From NCBI GenBank assembly GCA_025358085.1, contig JANYKT010000019.1, positions 1 through 64,000 of the forward strand: DNA of 64,000 nucleotides, read 5' to 3'. Shown here one piece after another: positions 1-13,249 of this stretch (the first letter of the stretch is position 1; each line of letters starts with the position of its first letter). Source of the stretch: Deltaproteobacteria bacterium. Its GTDB lineage: Bacteria > Myxococcota > Myxococcia > Myxococcales > 40CM-4-68-19. The position numbers and the translations under genes are program-made. The notes under the pieces are model-generated. The model saw only the letters and a list, made by a program, of their open reading frames with translations, searched no databases and was not told the DNA's origin.

Positions 1-1
1 G

Positions 2-903
<902 letters not shown>

Positions 904-907
<4 letters not shown>

Positions 908-1172
908 GCTGTACCTGCGCGGAGCTCCCGCTCGACGCGAGCATCGGCGGGGAGGCCGACCTGCGCCGCGTGGTGCGCGCCCTGCGCCTCTTGCTGAACG
1001 ACGGGACCTTGACCGCGGTGGGCGGGGGAACCGTGGTGGCCGACCTTGCCGCGGGCCGGGCTACGGGCGAGGTCGAGCAGCTCTTCCGTTGCCTCCGCTG
1101 CCGGGCGCACTTCCGGCTCTCGGTCGAGGCGAAGTGGTCGCGCGGCAGCCTGGTCGCCTCCGACGAGGGCGC

Positions 1173-1176
<4 letters not shown>
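904..1176 (+). CDS. Small Cys-containing protein between moxR and the DUF58 gene
   Basis: About 90 residues, read from a GTG that overlaps the moxR stop (GTGA) and ending in an overlap with the ATG of the DUF58 gene (ATGA). The ORF track shows it with a spurious upstream extension from base 694. It has CTC near the N-terminus and CLRC near residue 65, which could form a small metal site, and no signal peptide or membrane segment. The tight overlap on both sides argues that it is a translated member of the MoxR operon. I do not recognise a family; a zinc-binding accessory protein is only a guess. Confidence 0.6.
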
Positions 1177-2081
<905 letters not shown>

Positions 2082-4241
2082 ATGGGCTTCGCGCATCCGC
2101 TCTACCTGTGGGGCCTCGGGGCGATGGCGCTGCCCATCATCGTCCACCTGCTCAACCAGCGGCAGCCGCGCCCGCTCGCCTTCGGCGCCATCGAGTTCGT
2201 GCTGCGCTCGCAGCGGCAGAAGTCGCGGCGGCTGCGGCTGCGGCAGATCCTGCTGCTCGCGCTGCGCTGCCTGCTCATCGCGGCCGTGGCGCTGGCGCTG
2301 GCGCGGCCGTCCATCAAGCCCAAGGGAACGCAGGCTGCCGTCGCATCCGGGCCGCAGGCGACCGTGCTGGTGCTGGATGCTTCGTTATCGATGCGTTATC
2401 GAATCGGCTCGACGACCCTCTTTTCGCGCGCGCGCACCGAGGCTCTGGCCGCGCTGGATCGCCTCGGCCCCGACGAGCCGGCGGGCGTGCAGCTCTGCTA
2501 CCAGGGCGCGCCTGCCCAGGCGCCCGCGCCCTCGTTCGACCGCCTCGCCGCGCGCCGCGCGCTGCAGGAGGCGGAGCCGACTTACCTGGGCAGCGACCTG
2601 ACCGCGTGCCTCGCCGCGGCCGCGCGGGCGCTGGGCGAGAGCCCCGTCAAAGGCAAGCGCATCATCGCCTTCAGCGACCTGGCCGCGCACTCCATCCGGC
2701 TCGACGCGTTGCCGCCGCTGGTGCCTTCGGCTCCGGCCGCGGGCTCGACCACGCCGGGTCCTGGCGTGCGCCCAAGCATCGTCCTGGTCGACGCCGCGCA
2801 GGGCCGCGAGCTGCCCAACACCGCGATCACGGGCGTGCTGGTGCGGCCCTCGGCAGCACTGGGTCCGCGCGGCTACGAAGTCGTCGCCACGGTCGCCAAT
2901 TTTTCCGGCGCCGCGGTGTCCGCGCTGCCTGTCCTCCTGCGCATCGGCGCGCAGACGCTCGCCAAGGGCTTCGTCGACGTTCCCGCGCGCGGCAGCGCTC
3001 GCAAGACGCTCGGCGCGGTGCTGCCGGCCGGCGTGGTCACCGGACGCATCGAGCTCGCGCGCGACGACGCCCAGGGCCTCGACGAGGACGACGGCCAGGA
3101 CTTCACGGTCCACGTCCCGCGCGACGTGAAGGCGCTCATCGTGGACGGCGCGCCCTCGTCGTTGCGCTCGCGCGACGAGGCCTTCTTCGTCGAGGCTGCG
3201 CTCGGGCCCGCGCGCACCGGCGGCCGCATTGTTGCGCAGACCCTCGACGCGGACGCCGCGGCAGGCAATTCGCTGGACGGCATCGACGTAGTGCTGCTGC
3301 TCAACATCCCCGCGCCGCCGCGCGCCTTTGCCGAGCGGCTGCGCGCAGCGGTGACCCAGCGTGGACTGGGGCTCTTCATCGCGCTCGGCGATCACGTCGA
3401 TCCCGACGCTTACAACGACGCCTTCGGCGATCTCCTGCCGCGGCCGCTGCACCTGCTCAAGACCGCCGCGGAGCCTGGGACGCTCGAGGCCGAGGAGCAC
3501 GCCGCGCGCTTCGGCGCGATCGACTGGACGCACCCGCTCTTCCGCATTTTTGCATCGACCGAGCGCGAGGGGCTCGAGAGCGCGCGCACCTACCGCTATG
3601 CGCTTTTGAAGGTTGACCCTGCCGCCCAGGCGAAGACGTTGGCCTCTTATGACGACGGTGCTCCGGCGCTGGTCGAGGGGCGCCTGGGTGCCGGCCGGGT
3701 GCTGCTCTACACCTCGACCGCGTCGCAGGCCTGGAGCGACTGGCCCATCCGCTCTTCGTTCCTCCCGGTGCTGCAGCAGGCGGTGAGCTACCTCGCGTCG
3801 GCGCTCGACGAGAAGGTCTTGCAGGCGTCGCTGGTCGGCAACGAGCGCGTGCTGTCGCCTGCGCCGGGTCTGTCCCTGTCCTCGGTCGCGGATCCCGATG
3901 GCAAACCGGCCCCGCTGCGCCGCGAGAAGGCCGACAAGGCCGAGGTGGTGCTCGGCCCGCTCCTGCTGCCGGGGCTCTACAAGCCGCTGGTCCAGGCGCC
4001 CGGCGCGGCCGCGCGCGAGGAGCCGGATCTCTTCTTCGTCGCCACGCTCGACGCCCGCGAGAGCGATCTGCGCCGCGTCGACGAGTCCGACCTCAAAGCC
4101 CAGCTGGGTGGCGCCGGCAGCGCGCAAGTAGCCGCTTCCGCGCAGGCGGCAGAAGGCGCCCGCGGCACGCCTCTGTGGGGCGGCCTGCTGCTGCTGGCCG
4201 CGCTGGCGCTGCTCGGCGAGGGCGCGCTCACGCGGCGCTAG
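2082..4241 (+). CDS. BatA-like membrane protein with VWA domain
   Basis: 719 residues. The N-terminus has the BatA pattern: a hydrophobic segment (LYLWGLGAMALPIIVHLL), a basic loop, and a second membrane span near residues 60-80 ending in LALARPS. A VWA domain follows with VLVLDASLSMRYR (DxSxS). The central region is a large beta-rich extracytoplasmic portion, and a final hydrophobic segment (LLLLAALALLGEGAL) ends in basic residues. The family works with MoxR and DUF58 proteins in envelope stress or complex assembly, but the exact role is not established. The ATG directly follows the DUF58 stop. The 3' end overlaps by 4 nt with the convergent gene on the other strand. Confidence 0.88.
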   Translation: MGFAHPLYLWGLGAMALPIIVHLLNQRQPRPLAFGAIEFVLRSQRQKSRRLRLRQILLLALRCLLIAAVALALARPSIKPKGTQAAVASGPQATVLVLDASLSMRYRIGSTTLFSRARTEALAALDRLGPDEPAGVQLCYQGAPAQAPAPSFDRLAARRALQEAEPTYLGSDLTACLAAAARALGESPVKGKRIIAFSDLAAHSIRLDALPPLVPSAPAAGSTTPGPGVRPSIVLVDAAQGRELPNTAITGVLVRPSAALGPRGYEVVATVANFSGAAVSALPVLLRIGAQTLAKGFVDVPARGSARKTLGAVLPAGVVTGRIELARDDAQGLDEDDGQDFTVHVPRDVKALIVDGAPSSLRSRDEAFFVEAALGPARTGGRIVAQTLDADAAAGNSLDGIDVVLLLNIPAPPRAFAERLRAAVTQRGLGLFIALGDHVDPDAYNDAFGDLLPRPLHLLKTAAEPGTLEAEEHAARFGAIDWTHPLFRIFASTEREGLESARTYRYALLKVDPAAQAKTLASYDDGAPALVEGRLGAGRVLLYTSTASQAWSDWPIRSSFLPVLQQAVSYLASALDEKVLQASLVGNERVLSPAPGLSLSSVADPDGKPAPLRREKADKAEVVLGPLLLPGLYKPLVQAPGAAAREEPDLFFVATLDARESDLRRVDESDLKAQLGGAGSAQVAASAQAAEGARGTPLWGGLLLLAALALLGEGALTRR

Positions 4242-4807
4242 AGCTCGAAGCCAAGCGCGAGCGTCACGTCCGGCGCCGCCTGCGCATGGCTGGAGCCTTG
4301 CACCTTGTCAGAGTGCAACAGGAAGTAGAGCCCACCGCCCGCGCCCGCTTCGATAACAAACGCGCTCCACTTCCATTGCCAGCCTGCGGTCAGCGTTGCG
4401 GCGCTGGAGTGGATCCAGTTGCCGGGCTGGTGCTCGGCCGGATCGCCTGGCGTCTTTTGGGTGTTGAAGGCAAACAGCGGCGAGACAAAGAAGCGGCCGC
4501 CGCGGTCGCCGCTGTACCAGCGCGCGCCAGCGACGGCGCCATAGCCGGGACCGCCGTAGGAATCGCCGAAGCCGAACGGGAGCGGGCTGACGTCCACGGT
4601 GGTGGAGGCGATCAGGCCGGTTCCGGCGAAGAGGGCGAAGTGGCCCGCGCGCACCTCGAGGCGCGCGCCGGCCTGGCCTTGCGCGAGACCGAGGCCCGCC
4701 AGCAGCGCGACGTGCACGCCTTCGTCGGCGCGGGCTGGCGTGGCGAAAAGAACCACGGTTGCGAGCAGGGCGGGGATCGGGCGCACCGGAAGAAGGAGTC
4801 CGCGCAA
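4238..4807 (-). CDS. Exported protein, probable small outer-membrane beta barrel
   Basis: About 189 residues if read from a TTG at 4807; a GTG at 4786 would give MRPIPALLATVVLF and is equally plausible. The longer 360-residue ORF in the track runs through the upstream gene and is not credible. A signal peptide ending in ATPARA-DE is visible. The mature part alternates hydrophobic and polar residues in strand-like blocks (ARLEVRAGHFALFAG, GYGAVAGARWYSG) and ends in a hydrophobic/aromatic pattern (VTLALGFEL). These are features of small outer-membrane barrels. No specific family is recognised. It lies downstream of another exported protein gene on the same strand. Confidence 0.65.
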   Translation of the reverse strand: MRGLLLPVRPIPALLATVVLFATPARADEGVHVALLAGLGLAQGQAGARLEVRAGHFALFAGTGLIASTTVDVSPLPFGFGDSYGGPGYGAVAGARWYSGDRGGRFFVSPLFAFNTQKTPGDPAEHQPGNWIHSSAATLTAGWQWKWSAFVIEAGAGGGLYFLLHSDKVQGSSHAQAAPDVTLALGFEL

Positions 4808-4878
4808 CGGAGATTGGCCACCGCCACCGCGCCGCTTGGCCGTCCGCGGCCAGGGCTCGCAGGCGCCCGACCGTCGGG

Positions 4879-5565
4879 CTAGAGACCCTTGACGTCGACC
4901 AGTTCCCATTGCGCGTCTTCGACGAGGCCGACGCCAGCGGCATAGGTCTCGGTGTACTTGCGCAACGTCTTTTTGCCTTGGCGCTGCACCACGGCCAGCA
5001 CCAGGCAGTCGGCGAAGCTGCGCCCGGCCGCCTTGCAATTCTTGCCCGCGCTGCGGACGTTGCGCTCGAGAGCGACCGGGCCCAGGCTTTCGCGCCAGCC
5101 GGCCCCCACTCGCAGCGGCGCGGGCAGCACCAGCCGGTCCATCGTCTGCGGTTCCTGCGTACCCTCGCCCTTCGCGCGGACCATGAAGATGCCGGCTTTG
5201 CGCAGCTCGTAGGTGAGTTCGGTGGACGGCTTTGCCAGGCGGGCAATGATCATGGTGCAGGACTCGCGCAGCGTTCCGGCAGTGTCTGCGTCCGCCGGGC
5301 GGCTCTCGAGCACCTCGCACGAAGCGCCAGCGGGCGGCAGGTCTTCACGCCCGGCCGCGCGGCCCTCGTAGATGCGGATGAGCCCGGTACGAGAGGCAAA
5401 CCAGTGCGTCGGGTCCTTCGATGCCTGCCCGTTTGCGTTGCCGATCGTTCTTCCGGTTGTCGGGCCGGGAGGCTTGACCGGCACCCGGTGCGAGGTCTTT
5501 CGCGCCGACGCAGTCCCTGCCGCGCAGAAAAGCAGCGCGCAAAGCCAGAGCTTCAAGCGCGCCAC
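4879..5565 (-). CDS. Exported hypothetical protein
   Basis: 228 residues from a GTG at 5565. A signal peptide is visible (MARLKLWLCALLFCAAGTASA). The mature protein has four cysteines (CEVLES, ESCTM, GKNCKA, ADCLVL), which could form periplasmic disulfides, and no recognised catalytic motif. The start overlaps the end of nagZ by 13 nt, so the two are probably transcribed together, with the beta-barrel-like gene as a possible third member. The function is unknown; a periplasmic or outer-membrane-associated role is inferred from the signal peptide only. Confidence 0.7.
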   Translation of the reverse strand: MARLKLWLCALLFCAAGTASARKTSHRVPVKPPGPTTGRTIGNANGQASKDPTHWFASRTGLIRIYEGRAAGREDLPPAGASCEVLESRPADADTAGTLRESCTMIIARLAKPSTELTYELRKAGIFMVRAKGEGTQEPQTMDRLVLPAPLRVGAGWRESLGPVALERNVRSAGKNCKAAGRSFADCLVLAVVQRQGKKTLRKYTETYAAGVGLVEDAQWELVDVKGL

Positions 5566-6695
5566 TCGGTCGGGTCATTGCGGCGGCGCTCGGCAACTGG
5601 GCTCGCGGGATCGAACAACTGCTCGGCGAACGCTTTGTGCTCGGGGGTGCCGCACGCAGCCTTGGCGCTCGCCGGATCAATCGCGCTCGCCGGCCGCGCG
5701 AACTTCTGCAAGATCGCCACGCGCGCCGCAGCCTCGGCCAGCCGCGGGCGCGGGAGCGGGCCCGATCGAGCGCCGCGCGCGAGACCGTCGATGGCGTCGT
5801 ACTGGTGCGCGAGCGTGTGGCAGATGAGCACGGCGTCCACCCCGGCCTCGAGGGCAAGCTCCGCAGCGTCGGCGATGCCATAGATGTCGGCGATGGCCTT
5901 CATTTCCAGGTCGTCGGAGATGCAGCAGCCCTTGAATTCCACTTCGTCGCGGAGCAGCCGCATGGCGCTGCTCGAGAGCGTGGCCGGGGTGCTCTCGAAA
6001 GCCTCGAACCGCACATGCGCCGTCATGACTGACGCGAGACCCGCCCGCGCGGCCGCTACGAATGGCACCAACTCCACTTCCCAGAGGCGGCTCTTGTCGT
6101 GCGCGAGGCGGGGCAGCGTCATGTGCGAGTCCTGCGAGGTGTCGCCGTGGCCAGGAAAGTGCTTGGCGCACGAGGCGACGCCCTGAGACTCAAGCCCCTT
6201 CGCCAGCGCCACGCCGAGCTTCGCGACCCGCTGCGGGCTACGGCCGAAAGAGCGATCGGCGATGACTGGGTTGTCCGGGTTTGTGTCCACATCCATGACC
6301 GGCGCGAAGTCGAGATCGATGCCGCAGGCCGCAAGTTCGACCGCGATCATCCGGCCGACGCGGTCGGCGATTGCGACCCCGCTGAGTCCGTCCAGGCCGC
6401 CCGCCTCGTCGATGACGCCGAGCCTGCGCATGTTGGGCCACTCGGTCCAGTGCGGCCCGCACAGCCGCTGCACGCGCCCACCTTCCTGGTCGATGGACAC
6501 CAACAGCGGCCCGGGCGCGGCGGCCTTGAGCGAGCGCGACAGCTCGGCTACCTGCGCCGGATCGTGGATGTTGCGCGCGAAGAGGATCACGCCTCCAATG
6601 CCGCGGCGGACCAGCGCAAGCTCGTCGGGCGTTGCCTCGGTGCCCTGGATTCCGACGATGAGACAATGCGCGGCGTCGCGGTCGAGGTCTTGCAT
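5553..6695 (-). CDS. nagZ: Beta-N-acetylhexosaminidase, glycoside hydrolase family 3 (NagZ-like)
   Basis: 380 residues with the GH3 NagZ signature AKHFPGHGDTSQDSH, where the His-containing loop supplies the acid/base of this subfamily. GGVILFARN and SIDQEGGRVQRL are also typical, and the catalytic Asp lies in the region of CCISDDLEMKAI. NagZ removes N-acetylglucosamine from anhydro-muropeptides in the cytoplasm during peptidoglycan recycling. There is no signal peptide, consistent with that location. The ATG at 6695 is preceded by AAGGAGAG, a strong ribosome site. It is divergent from the PBP4-like gene, another peptidoglycan enzyme, across a 209-bp gap. The C-terminal 50 residues are longer than in the E. 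coli protein. Confidence 0.9.
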   Translation of the reverse strand: MQDLDRDAAHCLIVGIQGTEATPDELALVRRGIGGVILFARNIHDPAQVAELSRSLKAAAPGPLLVSIDQEGGRVQRLCGPHWTEWPNMRRLGVIDEAGGLDGLSGVAIADRVGRMIAVELAACGIDLDFAPVMDVDTNPDNPVIADRSFGRSPQRVAKLGVALAKGLESQGVASCAKHFPGHGDTSQDSHMTLPRLAHDKSRLWEVELVPFVAAARAGLASVMTAHVRFEAFESTPATLSSSAMRLLRDEVEFKGCCISDDLEMKAIADIYGIADAAELALEAGVDAVLICHTLAHQYDAIDGLARGARSGPLPRPRLAEAAARVAILQKFARPASAIDPASAKAACGTPEHKAFAEQLFDPASPVAERRRNDPTEWRA

Positions 6696-6904
6696 CGTTC
6701 ACTCTCCTTGGGGGCCCGACGAAATCGTCGCACTCTCGCATGGCGGGATGCGACGGGGAAGATCGCGTGTTGTGCTGTTGGGCAGCGCTCAATGCAATGT
6801 ACAAAAGCCTGCGCAAAGGTTTGATTACCCGACAGATTCATTGCCGGGTAAGCGGGCGCTTGGTACCATTGACAAACGGCGCCCGTGGGCCGGAAAGAGG
6901 ATTT

Positions 6905-9538
6905 GTGCAGCAGCGTTTCACCCCTCGAAACTTGATCGCTCTCACGGTGCTCTGCCTCGCCGCGCCCGCCGCGCATGCTGGCGCGGGGGACCGCGAGGTT
7001 TTGCGCCGGGCCATCGATCAGCTGCTCTCACAGCAGCCGCTCGCGGGCGCGCACGTTTCGGTGCAGGTCGACTCATTGGAGGACGGCCAGACCGTCTTCT
7101 CCCGCCGGCCGGATGACCTGCTCAACCCGGCCTCGAATACCAAGCTCGTCACCAGCGCTGCGGCGCTGCTGCGGCTCGGCCCGGAATATCGCTTCACTAC
7201 CGACTACCTGGCGGACAAGCCGCTGCAGCGCGGGCGGGTCGCCGTCCTCTATGTGAAGGGCCGCGGCGACCCTTCCGTCACCACCGAGCGGCTGGCCGGA
7301 CTGGTCGCAGATCTCTGGCATCGCGGGGTGCGCAGCGTCGGCGACATCGTGCTCGATGACACCCACTTCGACCGCGAGCAGTATGGCGCCGGCTGGGAAC
7401 AGGAGTCGTCCGACAAGTCCTGGGCAGCCGGCGTTGGCGCGCTCTCGCTGAACCACAACTCGATCGCTATCTACATCACGCCCGCCGAGCGCACGGGCCA
7501 GCGGGCGCGCGTCGAGGTGGAGCCAGACGCGAGCGACTATTTCATCATCGAGAACCAGGTCCAGACGGTGCGCGCGAACGCGCGCCGCAAGCTCCGGCCC
7601 CACACCAGTGCCGACGGCGAGCGCACCCGCGTGCTGGTGGAGGGCCGGGTGGCGGTCCGTGGCGACGCGACGGTGATGTACCGGCGCGTCGGTGACCCCA
7701 CCTTTTATTACGGCCAGGTGCTGAAGCTGTTGCTCCGGCAGCGCGGCATCCGGGTCGCCGGAGCGGTCAAGCGTGGCGCTGCGCCCGAGACGGCCACGCT
7801 GATCGAGACCTACGAGTCGCCCGAGCTCGCCGAGATCGTGCGCGACATGAACAAGGTGTCCTCGAATTTTATCGCCGAGATGCTGGTGAAGACGCTCGGT
7901 GCCGAGCTCAAGGGAGCGCCCGGCACCTGGCCAAAGGGTCTCGAGGTTACCGAAGATCTGCTGGGTGAGCTGGGCCTGCCGCGGGGCACCTACCAGCTCA
8001 AGAACGGCAGCGGGCTGAACGACACCAACCGCTTTTCGGCGCATCAGCTGACGACCTTGCTGGGCGCCATCTGGAAGCGCTTTCCGGTGGCGTCCGAGTT
8101 CATCGCCTCACTCGGAATCGCGGCGCGCGACGGCACCATGCGGTTGCGTATGGAAGGCACCGACGCCGCTGGCCGGCTGCGCGCCAAGACCGGGACGCTC
8201 GAACATGTGACCGCGCTCTCGGGCTTCGTGCAGAGCCTGGGCGGCGAGCGGTTCGTCTTCTCCATCCTGGTCAATGACTGGGCGGGGAAGAGTGGGCCGG
8301 TGCTTTCGTCGATCGACCGCATGGGCGGCATGCTGGCCTCGTCGGGCGCGCCGGAGCAGTCGGCGCGCGACGCAGCGCTGGCGGCGCTCATCTCGGCCGC
8401 GCCGGTCGAGGCGCAGCCGGCAGAGCTGAAGGCGCGCATCGCGACCTATGCGGCGCTGGCGACCGCTGCCGACAAGCGCAACCTGCCCTTCCTGCGATCA
8501 GCGTTGCGGACCGAGCGCGACCCGCTCCTGCGCGTGGCGGTGGCAGACGCGCTCTACCGCAGCGACCCCGATCAGGGCGGCGGCCCGCTGATCGAGGCGA
8601 TGCCGGCTTCGCCCGATTTCTTCCTGCGGTTGCGGGCGGTGGGGCGAGAGCTCGCGCTGCCGGTGCCGGCGGTGTCGTCGCTGCTCGACCTCGCGGTAGA
8701 CGGCAACGGCGAAGCGCTGCTGCGGCTTCTTGCCATCGCGCCGCTCGCGCGCGGCTTAGGTCATGACGAGCAGCTCGAGGGCATGCTCTCGGATGGTTTG
8801 CTCGAAGTGGGCGAGGCTTCGCCAGAGGAGCTGACGGTGGCACTGCGCGGCGCGCCCGCAGCGCAGGCACTCGCGGCAGTGGAGCTGCTCTCCGTCGGGC
8901 TTGCCCAGGCGCATCGGGACGCGGGGCAGTTCCCCCTCTCGGCCACGCTCAAGGCCGCGGTCAGCGTGGCCGGCCCGCAATCCGACGACCTGCAGCGATG
9001 GATTGGACTGCTCGAACATCGCACACCAACACCGGGGGCGGCGCCCGCCACTGCAGCGCCGCAATCGCCCTCCACCTCTCCTCTCGCGCAGGCCTCAACC
9101 GCTCCGTCGATAGCGCAGGTCGCCACCGCTCCCCTCGCGACGCAGGTTGCCGACGCTCCGTTTGCAACGCAGGTTGCCGCCGCTCCGCCCGCACCGCAAG
9201 TCGCCATCGCTCCGTTTGCAACGCAGGTTGCCGGCGCTCCGCCCGCACCGCGCGGCTCCGACGCTCGCTTTGCAACGCAGGCCTCTGACGCTCGACCCGC
9301 ACCGCAAGGCTCCGACGCCAGAAACGCCGCGTTCGTCGTTTCCGCATCACCGGCGCTGTCGACGGCCTCGGCGGGAACTCCGGGAAGCAACCTTCCGGCG
9401 CCGGTCGCCGCGCCCGGTTCCAGTGCGGTCAAATCCGGACGCAGCGGTTCGAGTGCAGACGGCGTGCCGTCCCCCGGCGCCAACGTCCTTTTGCCTGCGG
9501 CGCTGTCCGCGCCGAAGACCGCCGAGCCCGCTCGCTAG
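6905..9538 (+). CDS. dacB: PBP4-type D-alanyl-D-alanine carboxypeptidase/endopeptidase with long C-terminal extension
   Basis: I choose the GTG at 6905 (MQQRFTPRNLIALTV), preceded by AAAGAGG; the ORF-track start at 6740 adds 55 implausible residues. This gives about 877 residues, nearly twice a typical PBP4. A signal peptide ends at AAHA. The serine-transferase motifs are in order: SNTK, SSN (in KVSSNFIAEML) and KTG (in LRAKTGTLEHV). Such enzymes cleave D-Ala-D-Ala ends or cross-links in the periplasm. After about residue 480 comes an Ala/Leu-rich helical region (HEAT-like in appearance: DKRNLPFLRSALRTERDPLLRVAVADALY). It is followed by a Pro/Ala-rich tail carrying nine 9-residue repeats. The tail resembles a wall-spanning linker; its function is unknown. 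Confidence 0.88.
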   Translation: MQQRFTPRNLIALTVLCLAAPAAHAGAGDREVLRRAIDQLLSQQPLAGAHVSVQVDSLEDGQTVFSRRPDDLLNPASNTKLVTSAAALLRLGPEYRFTTDYLADKPLQRGRVAVLYVKGRGDPSVTTERLAGLVADLWHRGVRSVGDIVLDDTHFDREQYGAGWEQESSDKSWAAGVGALSLNHNSIAIYITPAERTGQRARVEVEPDASDYFIIENQVQTVRANARRKLRPHTSADGERTRVLVEGRVAVRGDATVMYRRVGDPTFYYGQVLKLLLRQRGIRVAGAVKRGAAPETATLIETYESPELAEIVRDMNKVSSNFIAEMLVKTLGAELKGAPGTWPKGLEVTEDLLGELGLPRGTYQLKNGSGLNDTNRFSAHQLTTLLGAIWKRFPVASEFIASLGIAARDGTMRLRMEGTDAAGRLRAKTGTLEHVTALSGFVQSLGGERFVFSILVNDWAGKSGPVLSSIDRMGGMLASSGAPEQSARDAALAALISAAPVEAQPAELKARIATYAALATAADKRNLPFLRSALRTERDPLLRVAVADALYRSDPDQGGGPLIEAMPASPDFFLRLRAVGRELALPVPAVSSLLDLAVDGNGEALLRLLAIAPLARGLGHDEQLEGMLSDGLLEVGEASPEELTVALRGAPAAQALAAVELLSVGLAQAHRDAGQFPLSATLKAAVSVAGPQSDDLQRWIGLLEHRTPTPGAAPATAAPQSPSTSPLAQASTAPSIAQVATAPLATQVADAPFATQVAAAPPAPQVAIAPFATQVAGAPPAPRGSDARFATQASDARPAPQGSDARNAAFVVSASPALSTASAGTPGSNLPAPVAAPGSSAVKSGRSGSSADGVPSPGANVLLPAALSAPKTAEPAR
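9089..9331 (+). repeat. Nine tandem 27-bp units inside the PBP4-like gene
   Basis: Nine consecutive in-frame units of 27 bp encode variants of Q-V-A-x-A-P-x-A-x (QASTAPSIA, QVATAPLAT, QVADAPFAT, QVAAAPPAP and so on), drifting to QGSDARNAA at the 3' end. From the third unit the pattern alternates FAT and PAP endings, so there is a 54-bp higher-order period. This suggests duplication of a two-unit block. The array lies in the low-complexity C-terminal tail and keeps the frame throughout. Array length may vary between strains. Confidence 0.85.
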
Positions 9539-9619
9539 CAGAGATCGGGGCGCCCCTTCGCGACCCGATGTCAGGGCCCTGTGCTACGTTCCGTGCTCCA
9601 CAACGCAAGCGAGGCGAGC

Positions 9620-10132
<513 letters not shown>

Positions 10133-10141
10133 AAAACGACC

Positions 10142-11974
<1,833 letters not shown>

Positions 11975-11988
11975 AGATTCCTTTTCGT

Positions 11989-12672
11989 TCAGCTGCCGTC
12001 CGCGGCGCGGACGATTGGAAGTGGGTCTGCAGAGCCCGATGCCCAGGGCGGTGAACAGTGGCCGGTGCGCGCGCTGTGCACGCCGCCTTCCGCCAGCACG
12101 AGATGGTCGGCGACGCCGATACCGAGCGCGCGTCCGACCTCGTCGAGGTGCATCGCCAGCCGGTGATCTTCCGCCGAAGGCGAAGGATCTCCCGAGGGGT
12201 GGTTGTGGGCGAAGACGACGGACGCCGCGCCGCGTACGATGGCCGGAACGAAGGCGTCGCGCGGCAGGACCGAGCACTGCGTGAGGCCGCCGGCGGCAAT
12301 GCGCACCGTCGCGATCTCGTCCAGCCGCGCGCTCAGCAGGATCACCCAGAATTCTTCGTGCGACAGGTGCGCGAGCCGGGGCCAGAGCACACGCGCGGAG
12401 TCCTCGGCGCGCAGGAGACGCGGCCGCTCCGGGCCACGGGCGATCACGGCGCGCCGTCCCAACTCGAGCGCGGCCAGGAGCCGGCTCGCTTGTCGTCTGC
12501 GCAGCCCCTGCGTCTCGAGAAGCTCTACAGGCCGCGCCCGGCGCAGGCTGGCGAGGCCGCCGCGCAGGATTCGCAGCGCGAGCAGATCCGGCTCGTTGCC
12601 TCCCAGCAGGGCTGCAACCAGCTCCTGTTCGGAGAGGTCGGCGGTGCCTTCCGCGAGAATGCGCTCATGCAT
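11989..12672 (-). CDS. radC: RadC-family JAB/MPN-domain protein
   Basis: 227 residues. The N-terminal helix-hairpin-helix-like half (RILAEGTADLSEQELVAALLGG) leads into the JAB1/MPN metal site HNHPSGDPSPSAED, preceded by the Glu-containing segment seen in RadC proteins. RadC was once called a DNA-repair protein, but its molecular function remains unclear; the fold suggests a metal-dependent hydrolase. The last 25 residues (ARTGHCSPPWASG...) replace the canonical short end and are unrelated to the family as far as I can tell. The gene precedes recQ by 14 bp on the same strand, so they are probably one operon. Confidence 0.9.
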   Translation of the reverse strand: MHERILAEGTADLSEQELVAALLGGNEPDLLALRILRGGLASLRRARPVELLETQGLRRRQASRLLAALELGRRAVIARGPERPRLLRAEDSARVLWPRLAHLSHEEFWVILLSARLDEIATVRIAAGGLTQCSVLPRDAFVPAIVRGAASVVFAHNHPSGDPSPSAEDHRLAMHLDEVGRALGIGVADHLVLAEGGVHSARTGHCSPPWASGSADPLPIVRAADGS

Positions 12673-12787
12673 GAAGAACCATGCTGGACGCTGATTGCAG
12701 CGAGTGTGCCAGCGGCCGCGCAGAGACGAGCGCGCTTTTGATCCTCGCCAGAATCGGGGCTTAAGCGCCCAGAATCGGACCCCGAAT

Positions 12788-13249
12788 CTAGAAGCGCGCC
12801 GAGAGCGCGAAGAAAGCCTTGATCTTGTCGTTCGTCTCGCGCAGTCGCGACGAAAGCGTGCGGACGAAGGTCCAGAGCAGCTCGTAGGCGAGGTCCTTGT
12901 GCAGGAACATCAGCTCCTCGAGGTCCGCCTTCTGGATCACATAGAGCGTGCACGCGAGGTGCGAAGTGGCGTCGGCCGAGCGGGGCGTGTCATCGATCAG
13001 CGCCATCTCGCCGAAGTAACTGCCCGGCTCGAGGATTGCGAGAGCCTCTTCACCAACCCCCGGCACCATCTTGGAGATACGCACCTTGCCCTGCGCGATG
13101 ATGTACATCTCGGTGCCGACCTCGCCCTCCTGGAATACGCGCTCGTTCGCCTTCACCTGCTTCTGCGAAGCGATTTCCGCAACCTTCTGCAGATGGTCGA
13201 TAGTGAGGTTCGCGAAGAGGGGAATCTTCTTGAGCTGAGCAGTATCCAA
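12788..13249 (-). CDS. Cyclic-nucleotide-binding domain (CRP-like sensor domain) protein
   Basis: 153 residues from a TTG at 13249 with GGAGAGG just upstream. It consists almost entirely of one cNMP-binding beta-roll: IPLFANLTIDHLQKVAEIA, YIIAQGKVRISK, and the phosphate-binding cassette ILEPGSYFGEMALIDDTPRSADATS. The cassette keeps FGEMAL and the R of PRSA. No DNA-binding helix-turn-helix follows; it ends with a helical segment (LSSRLRETNDKIKAFFAL). Stand-alone domains like this are common in myxobacteria and their partners are usually unknown. It is divergent from trxB. Confidence 0.88.
   Translation of the reverse strand: MDTAQLKKIPLFANLTIDHLQKVAEIASQKQVKANERVFQEGEVGTEMYIIAQGKVRISKMVPGVGEEALAILEPGSYFGEMALIDDTPRSADATSHLACTLYVIQKADLEELMFLHKDLAYELLWTFVRTLSSRLRETNDKIKAFFALSARF

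Noticed and set aside
2385-4127. 580-residue minus-strand ORF
   Set aside because: It is antisense to the BatA-like gene, has no recognisable motif and the Arg/Ala-rich composition of a GC shadow frame.
6869-6900. TTGACA upstream of the PBP4-like gene as a -35 box
   Set aside because: A perfect hexamer, but no acceptable -10 lies at 16-18 bp (GGAAAG there), so I did not list a promoter.
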